Notes: generated by a model not told the origin, from the letters alone. A DNA stretch of 64,000 nt from Soonwooa buanensis (GCF_900167905.1 NZ_FUYZ01000004.1:1-64000); one strand, 5' to 3'; positions 1 through 8,303 are shown, numbered from the stretch's first letter. Numbers and translations are program-made.

Positions 1-177
1 GCGGCGCTCAGCTCGATAAGATTAAAAAATGACCTTGCAATTTACTTCCAAAGAAAGGTTGCGGAAGGAAAAAACAAGATGTCTATACTCAACGCAATTA
101 GAAACAAAATTATACACAGAATATATGCTTTAATAAAAAACGAATCTGTGTATAATTTTAATTTGCATATGTCATAG
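1..177 (+). CDS. IS110-family transposase, C-terminal fragment
   Basis: An open frame begins at the window edge and ends at TAG 175-177, giving 58 residues. They include a run reading YFQRKVAEGKNKM followed by ILNAIRNKIIHRIYA. This matches the C-terminal tail of IS110/IS1111 transposases, after the Transposase_20 domain, where a basic 'RK.AEGK' segment precedes an 'N.IRNKIIHRIFA' helix. These enzymes are DEDD/serine recombinases that move circular elements and are guided by a structured bridge RNA from a non-coding end of the element. The rest of the gene and the left end of the element lie outside the window. Only 55 bp separate the stop from the converging smr gene, so the right end must be very short. 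Whether the full transposase is intact cannot be seen. Confidence 0.75.
   Translation, partial: AALSSIRLKNDLAIYFQRKVAEGKNKMSILNAIRNKIIHRIYALIKNESVYNFNLHMS
106..159. repeat. 15-bp perfect inverted repeat inside the transposase 3' end
   Basis: AAAATTATACACAGA at 106-120 is the exact reverse complement of 145-159, with a 24-nt loop. It lies wholly within the last 25 codons of the transposase. It could be a stem in the mRNA or a subterminal inverted repeat of the insertion sequence. A T-rich tail follows, so it may also act as a weak terminator. Confidence 0.7.
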
Positions 178-232
178 AAATCGAAGAGACGCCGCCGAGA
201 AAAGATAAATACTATATACTGATGTAGTTATG

Positions 233-727
233 TTATTTAAAAATAAGCTCGATACTGCCAGATTGATGGTAGAAAAATCCGTCGTCATCATATTCTACAT
301 CGGCTAAACCGCGGATTACGTCATAGACCATATTTTGTAAAACGCCATCGCCAATTCCGTGGATGATTATCATACGTTTTAGCTTGTGTTTTCGACAAAA
401 CTCGATAGATTCTTGTAGCTTCTCTCTCTGAATCATCAGTCGTTCAAAAGATTCGTAGTCGTGAGGATTTTTGACAAGATTTTCGAAATGTAAATCGATT
501 CGAAATGCTTCTTTTTTATGCTTTTTGGAAACTGGTTTTGTGTTTTCCTTTTTTACAGAAACTTTGATGTCATCATAAAGACTTTTATCTAAAAGCAAGA
601 CTTTATCTTTTGGAAAGAAATAAACAAAACCAAATTCGTCTTTTACATCGTAACCATTAGGTTTAACCGATGTTATGTGCCCACGAAGATCGTCATCCAA
701 AATACTTACTGCGTCTCCGATTTTCAT
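233..727 (-). CDS. Smr-domain protein with short N-terminal DUF2027-like domain
   Basis: A 164-residue protein starting MKIGDAVSIL at 727. A longer frame exists upstream, but this ATG overlaps the stop of the preceding gene as ATGA, which supports it. Residues 1 to about 45 form a small beta domain (GHITSVKPNGYDVKDEFG) like the start of Bacteroidota DUF2027/Smr proteins. The C-terminal half is an Smr domain with DLH near residue 78 and the loop HGIGDGVLQ. Smr domains of MutS2 and related proteins bind or nick DNA or RNA. Most DUF2027-Smr proteins are about twice this length, so this is a compact form. It is cotranscribed with, and probably translationally coupled to, the phosphodiesterase at 724-1218. 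The substrate is not predictable. Confidence 0.8.
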   Translation of the reverse strand: MKIGDAVSILDDDLRGHITSVKPNGYDVKDEFGFVYFFPKDKVLLLDKSLYDDIKVSVKKENTKPVSKKHKKEAFRIDLHFENLVKNPHDYESFERLMIQREKLQESIEFCRKHKLKRMIIIHGIGDGVLQNMVYDVIRGLADVEYDDDGFFYHQSGSIELIFK

Positions 728-1218
728 TTTGGTCCGAGTTCTATTATTTCTAAATCTTTGATTTCTGATCCGACAATTGAGAAGCGCATCATTGTGCGGA
801 CTTTGTGCCAACCTTGCTTGCCACAAGCACCTGGATTAAGATGCAACAATTTATTTTTCTCATCGTACATCGCTTTCAAAATATGCGAATGCCCAGAAAT
901 GAATAATTGCGGTTGTTCTTCCGCAATATGTTTTTTAGCAAGTGGCGTGTACTTGTTAGGATAACCACCAATGTGGATCATTAGGACTTTAACATCTTCG
1001 CACATAAAAGTGTTGACTTCTGGAAAGATTGTTCGGATTTTGGCTTCGTCGATGTTGCCGTAGACGCCTCGTAGTGGTTTTAGTTTTTCGAGTTCTTCAA
1101 TGACTTGCATACTTCCAAAGTCGCCAGCATGCCAAACTTCGTCCACGTCTTTGGCGTAAGATATAATCCGATCGTCGATGTAAGAGTGACTATCAGAAAG
1201 CAACAAAATCCTTTTCAT
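724..1218 (-). CDS. YfcE/MJ0936-type metallophosphoesterase
   Basis: A 164-residue calcineurin-like phosphoesterase with every metal-binding block in order: LSDSH (residues 7-11), HAGDFG (about 30), GNID (about 55), HIGGYP (about 82) and SGHSH (about 108). The length matches YfcE-like phosphodiesterases, which hydrolyse phosphodiester model substrates in a Mn-dependent way; the physiological substrate is usually unknown. It starts at ATG 1218 and is the first gene of a two-gene unit with smr, sharing a 4-bp overlap. The upstream 500 bp hold repeats rather than another gene. Confidence 0.9.
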   Translation of the reverse strand: MKRILLLSDSHSYIDDRIISYAKDVDEVWHAGDFGSMQVIEELEKLKPLRGVYGNIDEAKIRTIFPEVNTFMCEDVKVLMIHIGGYPNKYTPLAKKHIAEEQPQLFISGHSHILKAMYDEKNKLLHLNPGACGKQGWHKVRTMMRFSIVGSEIKDLEIIELGPK

Positions 1219-1300
1219 ACAGCAAAGGTCTTATTTTTTCCTGAGTTTTGAAAATGGATTTTTTTTAATGATTTTAATAAGCAGAAATGTCTGTATTAAA

Positions 1301-1499
1301 AAGGCTTTCAGGGTTCTGAACCCTGAAAGCCTTCTTGTCTTCTACCACGAATTTTGCGTTAGGGATGGAAGCGGTATCCTTTGGGGTTGGATTGAGGCGG
1401 CGGAGCGTAGCGGAGCCGTCCGAGCGACAAACCTAAAGATAGAGCGGACAGCCCGACTTTTTTTGCGATGGCTAAAGTTTGGGCAAAAAAGGAATGCCC
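1301..1499 (+). repeat. Composite intergenic hairpin repeat, copy 1
   Basis: It opens with a perfect 15-bp stem, AAGGCTTTCAGGGTT at 1301-1315 and its complement at 1319-1333, with loop CTG. CTTGTCTT follows, then at 1356 a framework GCGTTAGGGAT with GGAAGCGG and TATCCTTT. The core reads GGCGGCGGAGC, TAGCGGAGCCGTCCGAGCG, then AAAGATA and GAGCGGACAGCCCGA, ending GGAATGCCC at 1499. TATCCTTT pairs with AAAGATA as an outer stem. Copy 2 (16040-16281) has the same parts in the same order on the opposite strand. It is far richer in GC than its surroundings. Confidence 0.85.
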
Positions 1500-1527
1500 A
1501 AAAAGTTAAGAGACTGTTTAAATTCTA

Positions 1528-1646
1528 TTGCTAAAATTTTTATAAACAATTTGAGATAAATTTTTTGCTTAATATTTGAAGATTTATCGGGATAAATCGA
1601 GAATATTAAGTGGAAAAGGTGCTCAAAGAGTTATAAAATTTAGCAA
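1528..1646. repeat. 119-bp imperfect palindrome, MITE-like
   Basis: The centre is GATTTATC-GG-GATAAATC (1581-1598). Moving outwards, CTTAATATT pairs with AATATTAAG, TTTGAG with CTCAAA, and TTGCTAAAATTTT with AAAATTTAGCAA. The arms are about 58 bp with a few mismatches and short indels. No coding capacity is seen. It could be a miniature transposon or a long RNA hairpin in the region upstream of truA. Confidence 0.75.
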
Positions 1647-1740
1647 AGAAGAGTTGATGTATTTTTAAAAAAAAATATTTCGGTAGAATTTTAAATGGGC
1701 TCTAAGGTTAATTGAAAAAAAATCAGGAAATTTGCAGCAG

Positions 1741-2478
1741 ATGCGATACTTTATAGAATTTGCTTACGATGGCGCACCATACTTTGGTTATCAGGTACAA
1801 CCCAACCAAATTTCGGTTCAAGAAACTTTGGAAAAAGCTTTGTCAACCTTATTGCGAGAACCGATAAAAACGACAGGAGCGGGCAGAACGGACACTGGCG
1901 TACACGCCAAAAAGATATTTGCACATTTTGATTTTGAAGGCGAATTGATGGACAATCTTGTACATCGACTTAATAGTTTTTTGCCTGAAAGTATCGCTGT
2001 TAAAAGAATTTTCGAAGTTAAAAGTGAGGCGCACGCAAGATTTAGTGCGACTTACAGAACTTACAATTACTTTATATCAACGGAAAAAGATCCGTTTACA
2101 AAAGATTTGGCGTGGCAACTTTGGCGCAAAAAATTAGATGTTGACGCTATGAATGAAGCTTGCAAAATCCTTTTTGAATATTCGGATTTTACGAGTTTTG
2201 CGAAATTACATACCGATAACAAAACGAATATTTGTAAAATCTATCAAGCGAATTGGGAACAAAACGGAAGTTTGTTGAAATTTACGGTTTCGGCGGATCG
2301 TTTTCTTAGAAATATGGTTCGAGCAATTGTTGGGACAATGATAGAAGTTGGCGATGGGAAGTTGAAACCCGAAGATATGCACCGCGTTATTACAGAGCAA
2401 CATCGCAATTCTGCGGGGACATCAGCACCTGCGCACGGATTATTTTTAGTAGATGTTGGCTATGATTTTTTAGATTAA
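1741..2478 (+). CDS. truA: tRNA pseudouridine(38-40) synthase TruA
   Basis: A 245-residue enzyme that converts uridine to pseudouridine at positions 38-40 of the tRNA anticodon arm. The catalytic block GAGRTDTGVHA carries the essential Asp (near residue 50). FDFEGELMDN and RLNSFLPESI follow, with the conserved ARFSATYRTYNYFI and, near the C-terminus, FLRNMVRAIVGT. The length is normal for the family. ATG 1741 (MRYFIEFAYDG) is preferred over the TTG at 1732 because it matches the usual N-terminus. The MsbA-like transporter starts only 3 nt after its stop, so the two form an operon. Confidence 0.95.
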   Translation: MRYFIEFAYDGAPYFGYQVQPNQISVQETLEKALSTLLREPIKTTGAGRTDTGVHAKKIFAHFDFEGELMDNLVHRLNSFLPESIAVKRIFEVKSEAHARFSATYRTYNYFISTEKDPFTKDLAWQLWRKKLDVDAMNEACKILFEYSDFTSFAKLHTDNKTNICKIYQANWEQNGSLLKFTVSADRFLRNMVRAIVGTMIEVGDGKLKPEDMHRVITEQHRNSAGTSAPAHGLFLVDVGYDFLD

Positions 2479-2481
2479 AGA

Positions 2482-4239
2482 ATGGAAAAACAAAATACTT
2501 GGCAGATTGTCAAACGACTTTTTATGATTGGGATGAAGTTCCGGTCATGGTTTATTTTGACGTTGATTATCTCCATTTTGCTATCGTTGGTGTCAACTTA
2601 TCGTCCGTATCTAACGATGGAAATTGTTGACAACGATATTACACGCCTAAAAGATACAGGCTTGATGATGAAGCATGTCTACATCCTTATCGGATTGGTG
2701 ATTGCGGAAATGTTGCTGAATTTTTTCCTTGTTTATTTTTCGAATTTTATTTCGCAGAATGTCATCAGAGACATTCGTGAGCGGTTGTACAATAAATTAA
2801 TTTATTTCAAAACTTCTTTCTTTGACAAAACAGCTTTGGGACAGTTGGTAACGCGCGCTGTTGGTGATGTCGAAACCATTGCTGTGGTCTACACAGACGG
2901 TTTTTTGATGGTTTTTGGCGACATTCTTAGATTGGTTTTTGTGCTGGTTATGATGTTCCAAGTGAATGTGGAACTAAGTTATATTTCGTTGGTGATTTTA
3001 CCGTTGATGGTCGTTATCACAAGGTTCTTCCAGAAACGATTGAAGAAAGCATTTGGTGACGAAAGAAGTTGGACAGCCATCCAAAATAGTTTTGTGCAAG
3101 AGCGACTTTCGGGGATGTCGATTATTCAGGTTTTTAATCGTCAAGAAGCGGAGTTTAAGAAATTTGATGATATTAATATTCAACTGAAAGCGGCTTTGCT
3201 GAGAACAGTTTTTATCTTCTCTTTATTCTTTCCAGTTGTTGAATTAATTTCGTCCTTATTTATCGGATTCATTCTTTTTTATGGCGGTTTTATCGAGGTT
3301 AAAGCTGGGGTAATTATCGCATTTATTCAGTTTATCAATATGTTGATTCGTCCGTTGAGACAGATTGCAGATCGCTTCAACAACATTCAACGAGGTTTGG
3401 TTGGCGCAGAACGTGTACTTGGCGTGATGGACGAAAATAACGCGATGCCGAATGATGGTAAAATTATTAAACACGAATTTGCTGGACAAATTGAGTTTAA
3501 AAATGTTCATTTCTCTTATGATGAAAAACAAGAGGTTTTAAAAGGGATTAGTTTTAAAGTTAATCCTGGCGAAACCGTTGCTATTGTTGGCGCAACTGGC
3601 GCTGGTAAATCCACGATTATTAGTTTGATTACGCGTTTGTACGATATTAATTCTGGTGAAATTTTACTCGATGATATCGAAATCCGAGATTATGAATTGT
3701 ACAATCTTAGAAGCCATATCGGTGTTGTGTTGCAAGATGTGTTTTTGTTCCACGGTTCTATTTTTGAAAACTTGACATTGGGCGATGAAAGCATTACTTT
3801 GGAACAGATTAAAAAAGTGGCGAAAGACATTGAAGTTCACGATTTTATCGAAAGTCTTCCTGGTGGATACGACTATGTGGTGAGCGAAAGAGGTTCTTCC
3901 ATTTCGTTAGGACAACGTCAGCTTTTATCATTTTTAAGAGCTTATTTGTCGGATCCTAAACTTTTAATTCTTGATGAAGCGACGTCTTCCATTGACCACG
4001 AAAGTGAAAAATTAATACAACGCGCCACAGAAAAAATTACGCAAAACAGAACGTCAATAATCATCGCACATCGACTTTCGACCATCGAAAAAGCGGACAA
4101 AATCATCGTGATGGAAAAAGGTAAAATCGTTGAAGAAGGCAAACACGACGAGCTTCTTGCACTTAATGGTTATTATGCTTTGTTGTATAATAATCAATCG
4201 CGTGATTCGGAAAGTGCAGAAGATATTGAGGAAATTTAG
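2482..4239 (+). CDS. MsbA-like ABC exporter, fused permease and ATPase
   Basis: A 585-residue ABC half-transporter expected to work as a homodimer in the inner membrane. The N-terminal 320 residues hold about six membrane helices (ABC_membrane). The nucleotide-binding domain has Walker A GATGAGKST, a Q-loop near QDVF, a signature reading SISLGQRQ instead of LSGGQ, Walker B LLILDEATSSID and the switch His in IIIAHRLST. The closest general match is the MsbA/MdlB class, which exports lipids, drugs or peptides; the substrate is not predictable. It begins 3 nt after truA and ends at a bidirectional terminator shared with the efflux operon. Confidence 0.88.
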   Translation: MEKQNTWQIVKRLFMIGMKFRSWFILTLIISILLSLVSTYRPYLTMEIVDNDITRLKDTGLMMKHVYILIGLVIAEMLLNFFLVYFSNFISQNVIRDIRERLYNKLIYFKTSFFDKTALGQLVTRAVGDVETIAVVYTDGFLMVFGDILRLVFVLVMMFQVNVELSYISLVILPLMVVITRFFQKRLKKAFGDERSWTAIQNSFVQERLSGMSIIQVFNRQEAEFKKFDDINIQLKAALLRTVFIFSLFFPVVELISSLFIGFILFYGGFIEVKAGVIIAFIQFINMLIRPLRQIADRFNNIQRGLVGAERVLGVMDENNAMPNDGKIIKHEFAGQIEFKNVHFSYDEKQEVLKGISFKVNPGETVAIVGATGAGKSTIISLITRLYDINSGEILLDDIEIRDYELYNLRSHIGVVLQDVFLFHGSIFENLTLGDESITLEQIKKVAKDIEVHDFIESLPGGYDYVVSERGSSISLGQRQLLSFLRAYLSDPKLLILDEATSSIDHESEKLIQRATEKITQNRTSIIIAHRLSTIEKADKIIVMEKGKIVEEGKHDELLALNGYYALLYNNQSRDSESAEDIEEI

Positions 4240-4262
4240 AATCTATTTAATCATTACAAAAT

Positions 4263-4296
4263 AAAAAAAGCGACTTCTCTCGAAATCGCTTTTTTC
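4263..4296. terminator. Bidirectional terminator between convergent operons
   Basis: AAAGCGA and TCGCTTT form a stem flanked by A and T runs, with an inner TTC/GAA pairing in the loop. It lies between the exporter stop (4239) and the adaptor stop (4314), so it can serve both strands. Confidence 0.85.
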
Positions 4297-4313
4297 TTTA
4301 TAACAACTGAAGT

Positions 4314-5507
4314 TTATTTTTTCTTTTCTTTAAGTTCTTCTTTGTCTTTGTCAGAAGGATTCCAGACTTTAACTTCTGCATTTTTATCAATGCCAGAAAG
4401 GATCTGAACCTTCACGCCATCACTTGCGCCAAGTTTAACATAGACTCTTTTGAAGCTTCCGTTTGGCTGTTTTACTTCAACAAAAGATTTGTCAACATTG
4501 TTTACTTTTTCATACTGAATCAAAGATTCGTCAAGTAACAAAGCATTTTTTTGACTGCTCAATACAACTTCACCGTTCGCACTAAAACCAGCGCGGATGT
4601 ATTCGTTAGTTTTATTGTAAACATCGCCTTCTACAGCAAATTTTATCGTACCAGTTTCTTCCTTACCTTTTGGTGCAATCAGCGTCAATTTACCAGGGAA
4701 AGTCTTGTTTTGAAGTGCGCCAATCACGATGTTCATGTCCATACCTTCTTTTAGTTTTCCGGCTTGCGCTTCGTCAATTGTTCCTTGGAAGATTAATGAA
4801 CCCAAATCTGCAATCGAACAAATTGTTGTCCCAGGGTTAAAAGCATTGGCTTCGATAACTTGGCTACCAACTTTCACAGGAATTTCTAAAACTGTTCCTG
4901 CAGCTTTTGCACGGATTTGTGTTGTTGCCATACCTTGCAATTCTGGCGTTGCTCCAGTTTTTACAATTTGTAATCTTTTTTGAGCCGCATTCAGTTGTTG
5001 ATTTGCGATTTTTTGTTGCTGAACTGTGGATTCATATTGTTGTTGCGCCGTGATATATTCTTGTTTAGAAATCACACCTTGCTTAAACAATTTATCTTGC
5101 ATCGCAAATTGTTTTTGCTGATTCGATACGTTGATTTGGGCATTTTTAACCTGAATCTGCGCGTTGTTGATATCTTGCATGGCACCATTAACGTCTGACA
5201 CTGTTGGGATAATTCTCAAAGTTGCTAAAAGCTGACCAGCAACCACTTTGTCACCTTCTTCAACTTCGATCGCAGTGATAATTCCCGACATATTGGGTTT
5301 AATCTCTATTTCTTCGCGCGGTACAATTTTACCCGTTGCCATTACTTTATCTTCAAGCGTCGATATCGATGGTTTTCTAGTTAAGAAAAGCTCTTTTTCT
5401 GAAGAATTCGATTTAATAAGATAGCTAACGCCCATCGCCAAAGCTGCAAAGACAATAAGTCCAAATAGGATGTAAAGAATCTTTTTGATGTTGAACTTCT
5501 TTTTCAT
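4314..5507 (-). CDS. MacA/HlyD-like periplasmic adaptor of an ABC efflux pump
   Basis: A 397-residue membrane-fusion protein. One N-terminal membrane helix (about residues 10-30) is followed by a barrel-sandwich half (IEIKPNMSGIITAIEVEEGDKVVAGQ), a long coiled-coil hairpin rich in Gln and Asn (about 105-180), the second lipoyl half (AKAAGTVLEIPVKVGSQV), a beta-barrel domain and a Lys/Glu-rich C-terminus. Adaptors of this type link an inner-membrane transporter to TolC. It is the last gene of the operon 9005-4314 and lies 24 nt after permease 2. The divergent tolC-like gene at 9138 probably supplies the outer-membrane channel. Confidence 0.9.
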   Translation of the reverse strand: MKKKFNIKKILYILFGLIVFAALAMGVSYLIKSNSSEKELFLTRKPSISTLEDKVMATGKIVPREEIEIKPNMSGIITAIEVEEGDKVVAGQLLATLRIIPTVSDVNGAMQDINNAQIQVKNAQINVSNQQKQFAMQDKLFKQGVISKQEYITAQQQYESTVQQQKIANQQLNAAQKRLQIVKTGATPELQGMATTQIRAKAAGTVLEIPVKVGSQVIEANAFNPGTTICSIADLGSLIFQGTIDEAQAGKLKEGMDMNIVIGALQNKTFPGKLTLIAPKGKEETGTIKFAVEGDVYNKTNEYIRAGFSANGEVVLSSQKNALLLDESLIQYEKVNNVDKSFVEVKQPNGSFKRVYVKLGASDGVKVQILSGIDKNAEVKVWNPSDKDKEELKEKKK

Positions 5508-5531
5508 TATAGTAGTTTATTTATTTAAAAA

Positions 5532-6803
5532 TTATTCGGTTCTTAAGGCTTCGATTGGTCGTATTTTAACAGCCCGTTGTGCAGGAATCATCCCGATTAA
5601 CAAGCCTAAAACCAACATAATCGCTAATGCCGAAAATACATTACTGTAATCAACCGTTGGATTATAAAATGGGAAAGTGTCATTATTTTTCGTTGCTAAA
5701 TCGAGTCCCATCAGTAGGAAAATCCCGAACAAAAATCCGATAAGTCCCGATGATAAGGTGATAACAACACTTTCTAATAAAATTTGGTTTCGGACTTCAC
5801 TTGGTTTTGCACCTAGCGCTCGACGAATTCCGATTTCTTTAGTTCGTTCTTTAACAGTAATTAAAAGGATATTTGAAATCGCAATAACGCCCGCCAAAAT
5901 CGTCAAAGTTCCGACAACGATGGTCAAAAATTGCATTCCAGTTAAGAAGCCTGTCAACTTTTTGAAAGCTTCGCCAAGGTTAAAACTTCCGTAAGCATTG
6001 GTGTCTTCTGGTGAAGCGTGATATTCTTTTTTAAGTTCGTCTTTTGCTAGATTTTCAACAATTTTAACATCAGCGTCAGGTTTACTCACAATTGCAAAAA
6101 AGTCGACAACATCGCCCGCATTATACATTTTGTTATAGGTGCTAAACGGGATGTAGGCTGATTGATCACTTTCTAGCGGACCGCCAGATTTCCCAACACG
6201 GAAAACGCCAATCACCGTGAAAAACATGCCTTTTATGTTAACCGATTTCCCAATTGGGTTTTCGCTTTTATTAGCATCAAAAAAGTTTTTATAAATCTCT
6301 TCACCAATCACCGCAACATTTTTGCTACTCGATACATCAGCATCGTTAATGTATCGTCCGAAAAGTAATTTTTTTTGCGAGATTAAATTCCCAACAGGAA
6401 AGTCACCAGTCAATACATAAGTTGCCGACTTGCCATTTCTAGAAATTTGTTCGGGTGGATTTCCAAAATTTCCGCGGGCACTTTGTGGCGAGATATAATC
6501 GATTTCCGTGATTTTTGATTTTAAAAGTTCAATGTCTTTAAGGTGAAGTTTCATCGTTCTACCTTTCGGAAAACCATCAAACGGAATAGTCGTGTTCTGT
6601 GCCCAAAGGAAAATTGAATTGGTTGCAAATCCCGCAAAAGCTTTGTTGAAACCGTTTTCCATACCTTTTGCTGCACCCAAAAGACTGACGTACAAAAACA
6701 TGCCCCAACCTACGCCAATCATGGTGAGGAATGTCCGAAGTTTATTATTACTCAACGAATAATAAATCTCCTGCCATGTATCTAAACTGAATAAAATTTT
6801 CAT
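5532..6803 (-). CDS. MacB/FtsX-type ABC transporter permease (second)
   Basis: A 423-residue permease with one N-terminal helix (about 20-42), a large periplasmic MacB_PCD domain (about 45-270) and three C-terminal helices with the typical FtsX stretch KERTKEIGIRRALGAKP. It resembles its neighbour at 7046-8275, especially around this motif, but the two are clearly different proteins, so they may form a heterodimer with the separate ATPase. MacB of Proteobacteria fuses ATPase and permease; here they are separate genes. The 242-nt gap to the preceding permease is unusual for this operon and holds an inverted-repeat element. Confidence 0.9.
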   Translation of the reverse strand: MKILFSLDTWQEIYYSLSNNKLRTFLTMIGVGWGMFLYVSLLGAAKGMENGFNKAFAGFATNSIFLWAQNTTIPFDGFPKGRTMKLHLKDIELLKSKITEIDYISPQSARGNFGNPPEQISRNGKSATYVLTGDFPVGNLISQKKLLFGRYINDADVSSSKNVAVIGEEIYKNFFDANKSENPIGKSVNIKGMFFTVIGVFRVGKSGGPLESDQSAYIPFSTYNKMYNAGDVVDFFAIVSKPDADVKIVENLAKDELKKEYHASPEDTNAYGSFNLGEAFKKLTGFLTGMQFLTIVVGTLTILAGVIAISNILLITVKERTKEIGIRRALGAKPSEVRNQILLESVVITLSSGLIGFLFGIFLLMGLDLATKNNDTFPFYNPTVDYSNVFSALAIMLVLGLLIGMIPAQRAVKIRPIEALRTE

Positions 6804-6906
6804 TCTGTGGTCGAAGCTTTTTGTTTTTATTATTAAATTTTAAATGCCAGTCTCATGAGATTTTACATTTAAAAATTCGATTTTATTTTAAGTTATATTT
6901 TAGTAA

Positions 6907-7013
6907 TCGTCAGTTCGAGTAAAAATCTAAGAGATTTTGTATCGAGAACTTTTATCAGAAAATCACTTTTAGCTCTCGATATGATTTTTACAAAATCTAC
7001 TCGAACTGACGAC
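6907..7013. repeat. Inverted-repeat element inside the efflux operon
   Basis: The outer arms are TCGTCAGTTCGAGTA (6907-6921) and TACTCGAACTGACGA near 6998-7012, a perfect match. They are followed inward by AGATTTTGT and ATCGAGA blocks on both sides, with small indels, giving arms of about 43 bp and a loop of about 21 nt. It lies between the two permease genes, and on the operon transcript it would form a long hairpin. Confidence 0.8.
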
Positions 7014-7045
7014 ATTTTCTTTTTATCTTTTCTTTTTTAAAAAAA

Positions 7046-8275
7046 TTATTCTGCTCTTAGGGCTTCAATAGGTTTAATCTTAGAAGCTCGATAAGCAGGG
7101 ATAAATCCGGCAATTGCGCCTGCAAAAATCAAACAGAAAAATGCGGTCGAAATTAGTCCCCAACCAACCGATGGATCGGTGATGAAATAATCTTCCAAAC
7201 TATCGCCTATTAATTTTAATGTTAAAACACCAACACCAACGCCTATCAATCCCGAAATTACCGTAATTACAATACTTTCTTGAAGAATCAAAGCGACAAT
7301 TCCTGCTGGTTTAGCGCCAATCGCTTTTCGGATTCCGATTTCTTTAGTACGTTCTTTAACAATATATACCATGATGTTGCTAATCCCAATAATTCCAGCT
7401 AAAAGTGTCCCAAGCCCGATAAACCCTACAACCGCCGAGATAACGAACATAAACATAAAAGATTCTTGGTTGTTTTTAGCATTATTTCTCACAATTACCG
7501 CTTGCTTGTCATTAGGCGAAATGCTGTGGCGGTCTTTTATTTTTTTCTCAATTTCATCACCGTATTTTATGGCTTGGTCTGGTGACATTTTTTGATCATA
7601 AGACAACATGATGGTACTCAAACTATCAGATCCTTTTTTCATCTGTTGTAAAGTCGAAAGCGGTACAACTACATGACGCTCGTCCCAGTCGCCTCCTGCG
7701 TCCGAAAAGACGCCAACCACTCGAAACATCGTCCCGTTAATCTGAATCATTTTCCCGATTGGGCTTCCATCTTTGATAAGGTCACGCTGCACCATTCGCC
7801 CGATGGATGTTACATAAGCTTTGCGGTCGATATCCATTGGGGTTATGTAACGACCTTCCATCATGTTTCGGTTTTCCAAAAACTTTTCATCAGGATTAAC
7901 GCCTTGTATTTGATAAGTTCCACTTTCGCGACCGTATTTTACCATCCAATTGGCAGTATATCGAGGCGATGCATATTCGGTTCTACCTTTTGCATTTTTC
8001 TCGATATCGTCAAAATCTTTATTGTCAAGTGTAATTGTTCTGTTAGATTGCAAGCCAGCGTAAGCTTCTGAGGTACGACCCGTAAAAACCATGATAAGAT
8101 TAGCTGCGTCTCTTGTAAAAGCCTGTGCAAAAGAGTTGTTAAGCCCATTACCAATACCGAAAAGAACAATGAAAATAAATAATCCCAAAGCTACAGTAAA
8201 GCCAGAAAGCACCGTCCGCAACACATTGCTACGAATGGAACTAAATATCTCCTGCCAACGGTCTATGTCAAACAT
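7046..8275 (-). CDS. MacB/FtsX-type ABC transporter permease (first)
   Basis: A 409-residue permease with the same layout as the gene at 5532-6803: helix at about 20-42, periplasmic MacB_PCD domain to about 270, then three helices around KERTKEIGIRKAIGAKPAG. It starts 28 nt after the ATPase gene, which fits cotranscription from the promoter region at 9006-9137. It probably pairs with the other permease, using periplasmic movement to drive substrate through a TolC channel. The substrate (peptide, macrolide, lipid or haem) cannot be told from sequence. Confidence 0.9.
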   Translation of the reverse strand: MFDIDRWQEIFSSIRSNVLRTVLSGFTVALGLFIFIVLFGIGNGLNNSFAQAFTRDAANLIMVFTGRTSEAYAGLQSNRTITLDNKDFDDIEKNAKGRTEYASPRYTANWMVKYGRESGTYQIQGVNPDEKFLENRNMMEGRYITPMDIDRKAYVTSIGRMVQRDLIKDGSPIGKMIQINGTMFRVVGVFSDAGGDWDERHVVVPLSTLQQMKKGSDSLSTIMLSYDQKMSPDQAIKYGDEIEKKIKDRHSISPNDKQAVIVRNNAKNNQESFMFMFVISAVVGFIGLGTLLAGIIGISNIMVYIVKERTKEIGIRKAIGAKPAGIVALILQESIVITVISGLIGVGVGVLTLKLIGDSLEDYFITDPSVGWGLISTAFFCLIFAGAIAGFIPAYRASKIKPIEALRAE

Positions 8276-8303
8276 ATTTACTTTAGTTATTTAATTTTAA
8301 TTC

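Larger units (their letters stand above)
1219..1740. other. 522-bp gene-free divergent region with two repeat structures
   Basis: This lies between the phosphodiesterase (leftward) and truA (rightward). It holds a composite GC-rich hairpin repeat (1301-1499) and a separate AT-rich 119-bp palindrome (1528-1646). An 88-codon open frame at 1268-1534 is only the repeat read through and shows no protein family. Confidence 0.85.

Noticed and set aside
106-159. tRNA or small RNA from the inverted repeat near the left edge
   Set aside because: It has a 24-nt loop, no cloverleaf and no anticodon arm, and it lies inside the transposase coding frame.
1268-1534. 88-codon open frame in the divergent region before truA
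   Set aside because: It is the composite repeat and its hairpin read in one frame. The same kind of sequence occurs in non-coding copies and shows no protein family.
1219-1740. tRNA or rRNA gene in the GC-rich part of this spacer
   Set aside because: The GC-rich part is explained by the composite repeat and no tRNA T-arm or rRNA landmark is present.
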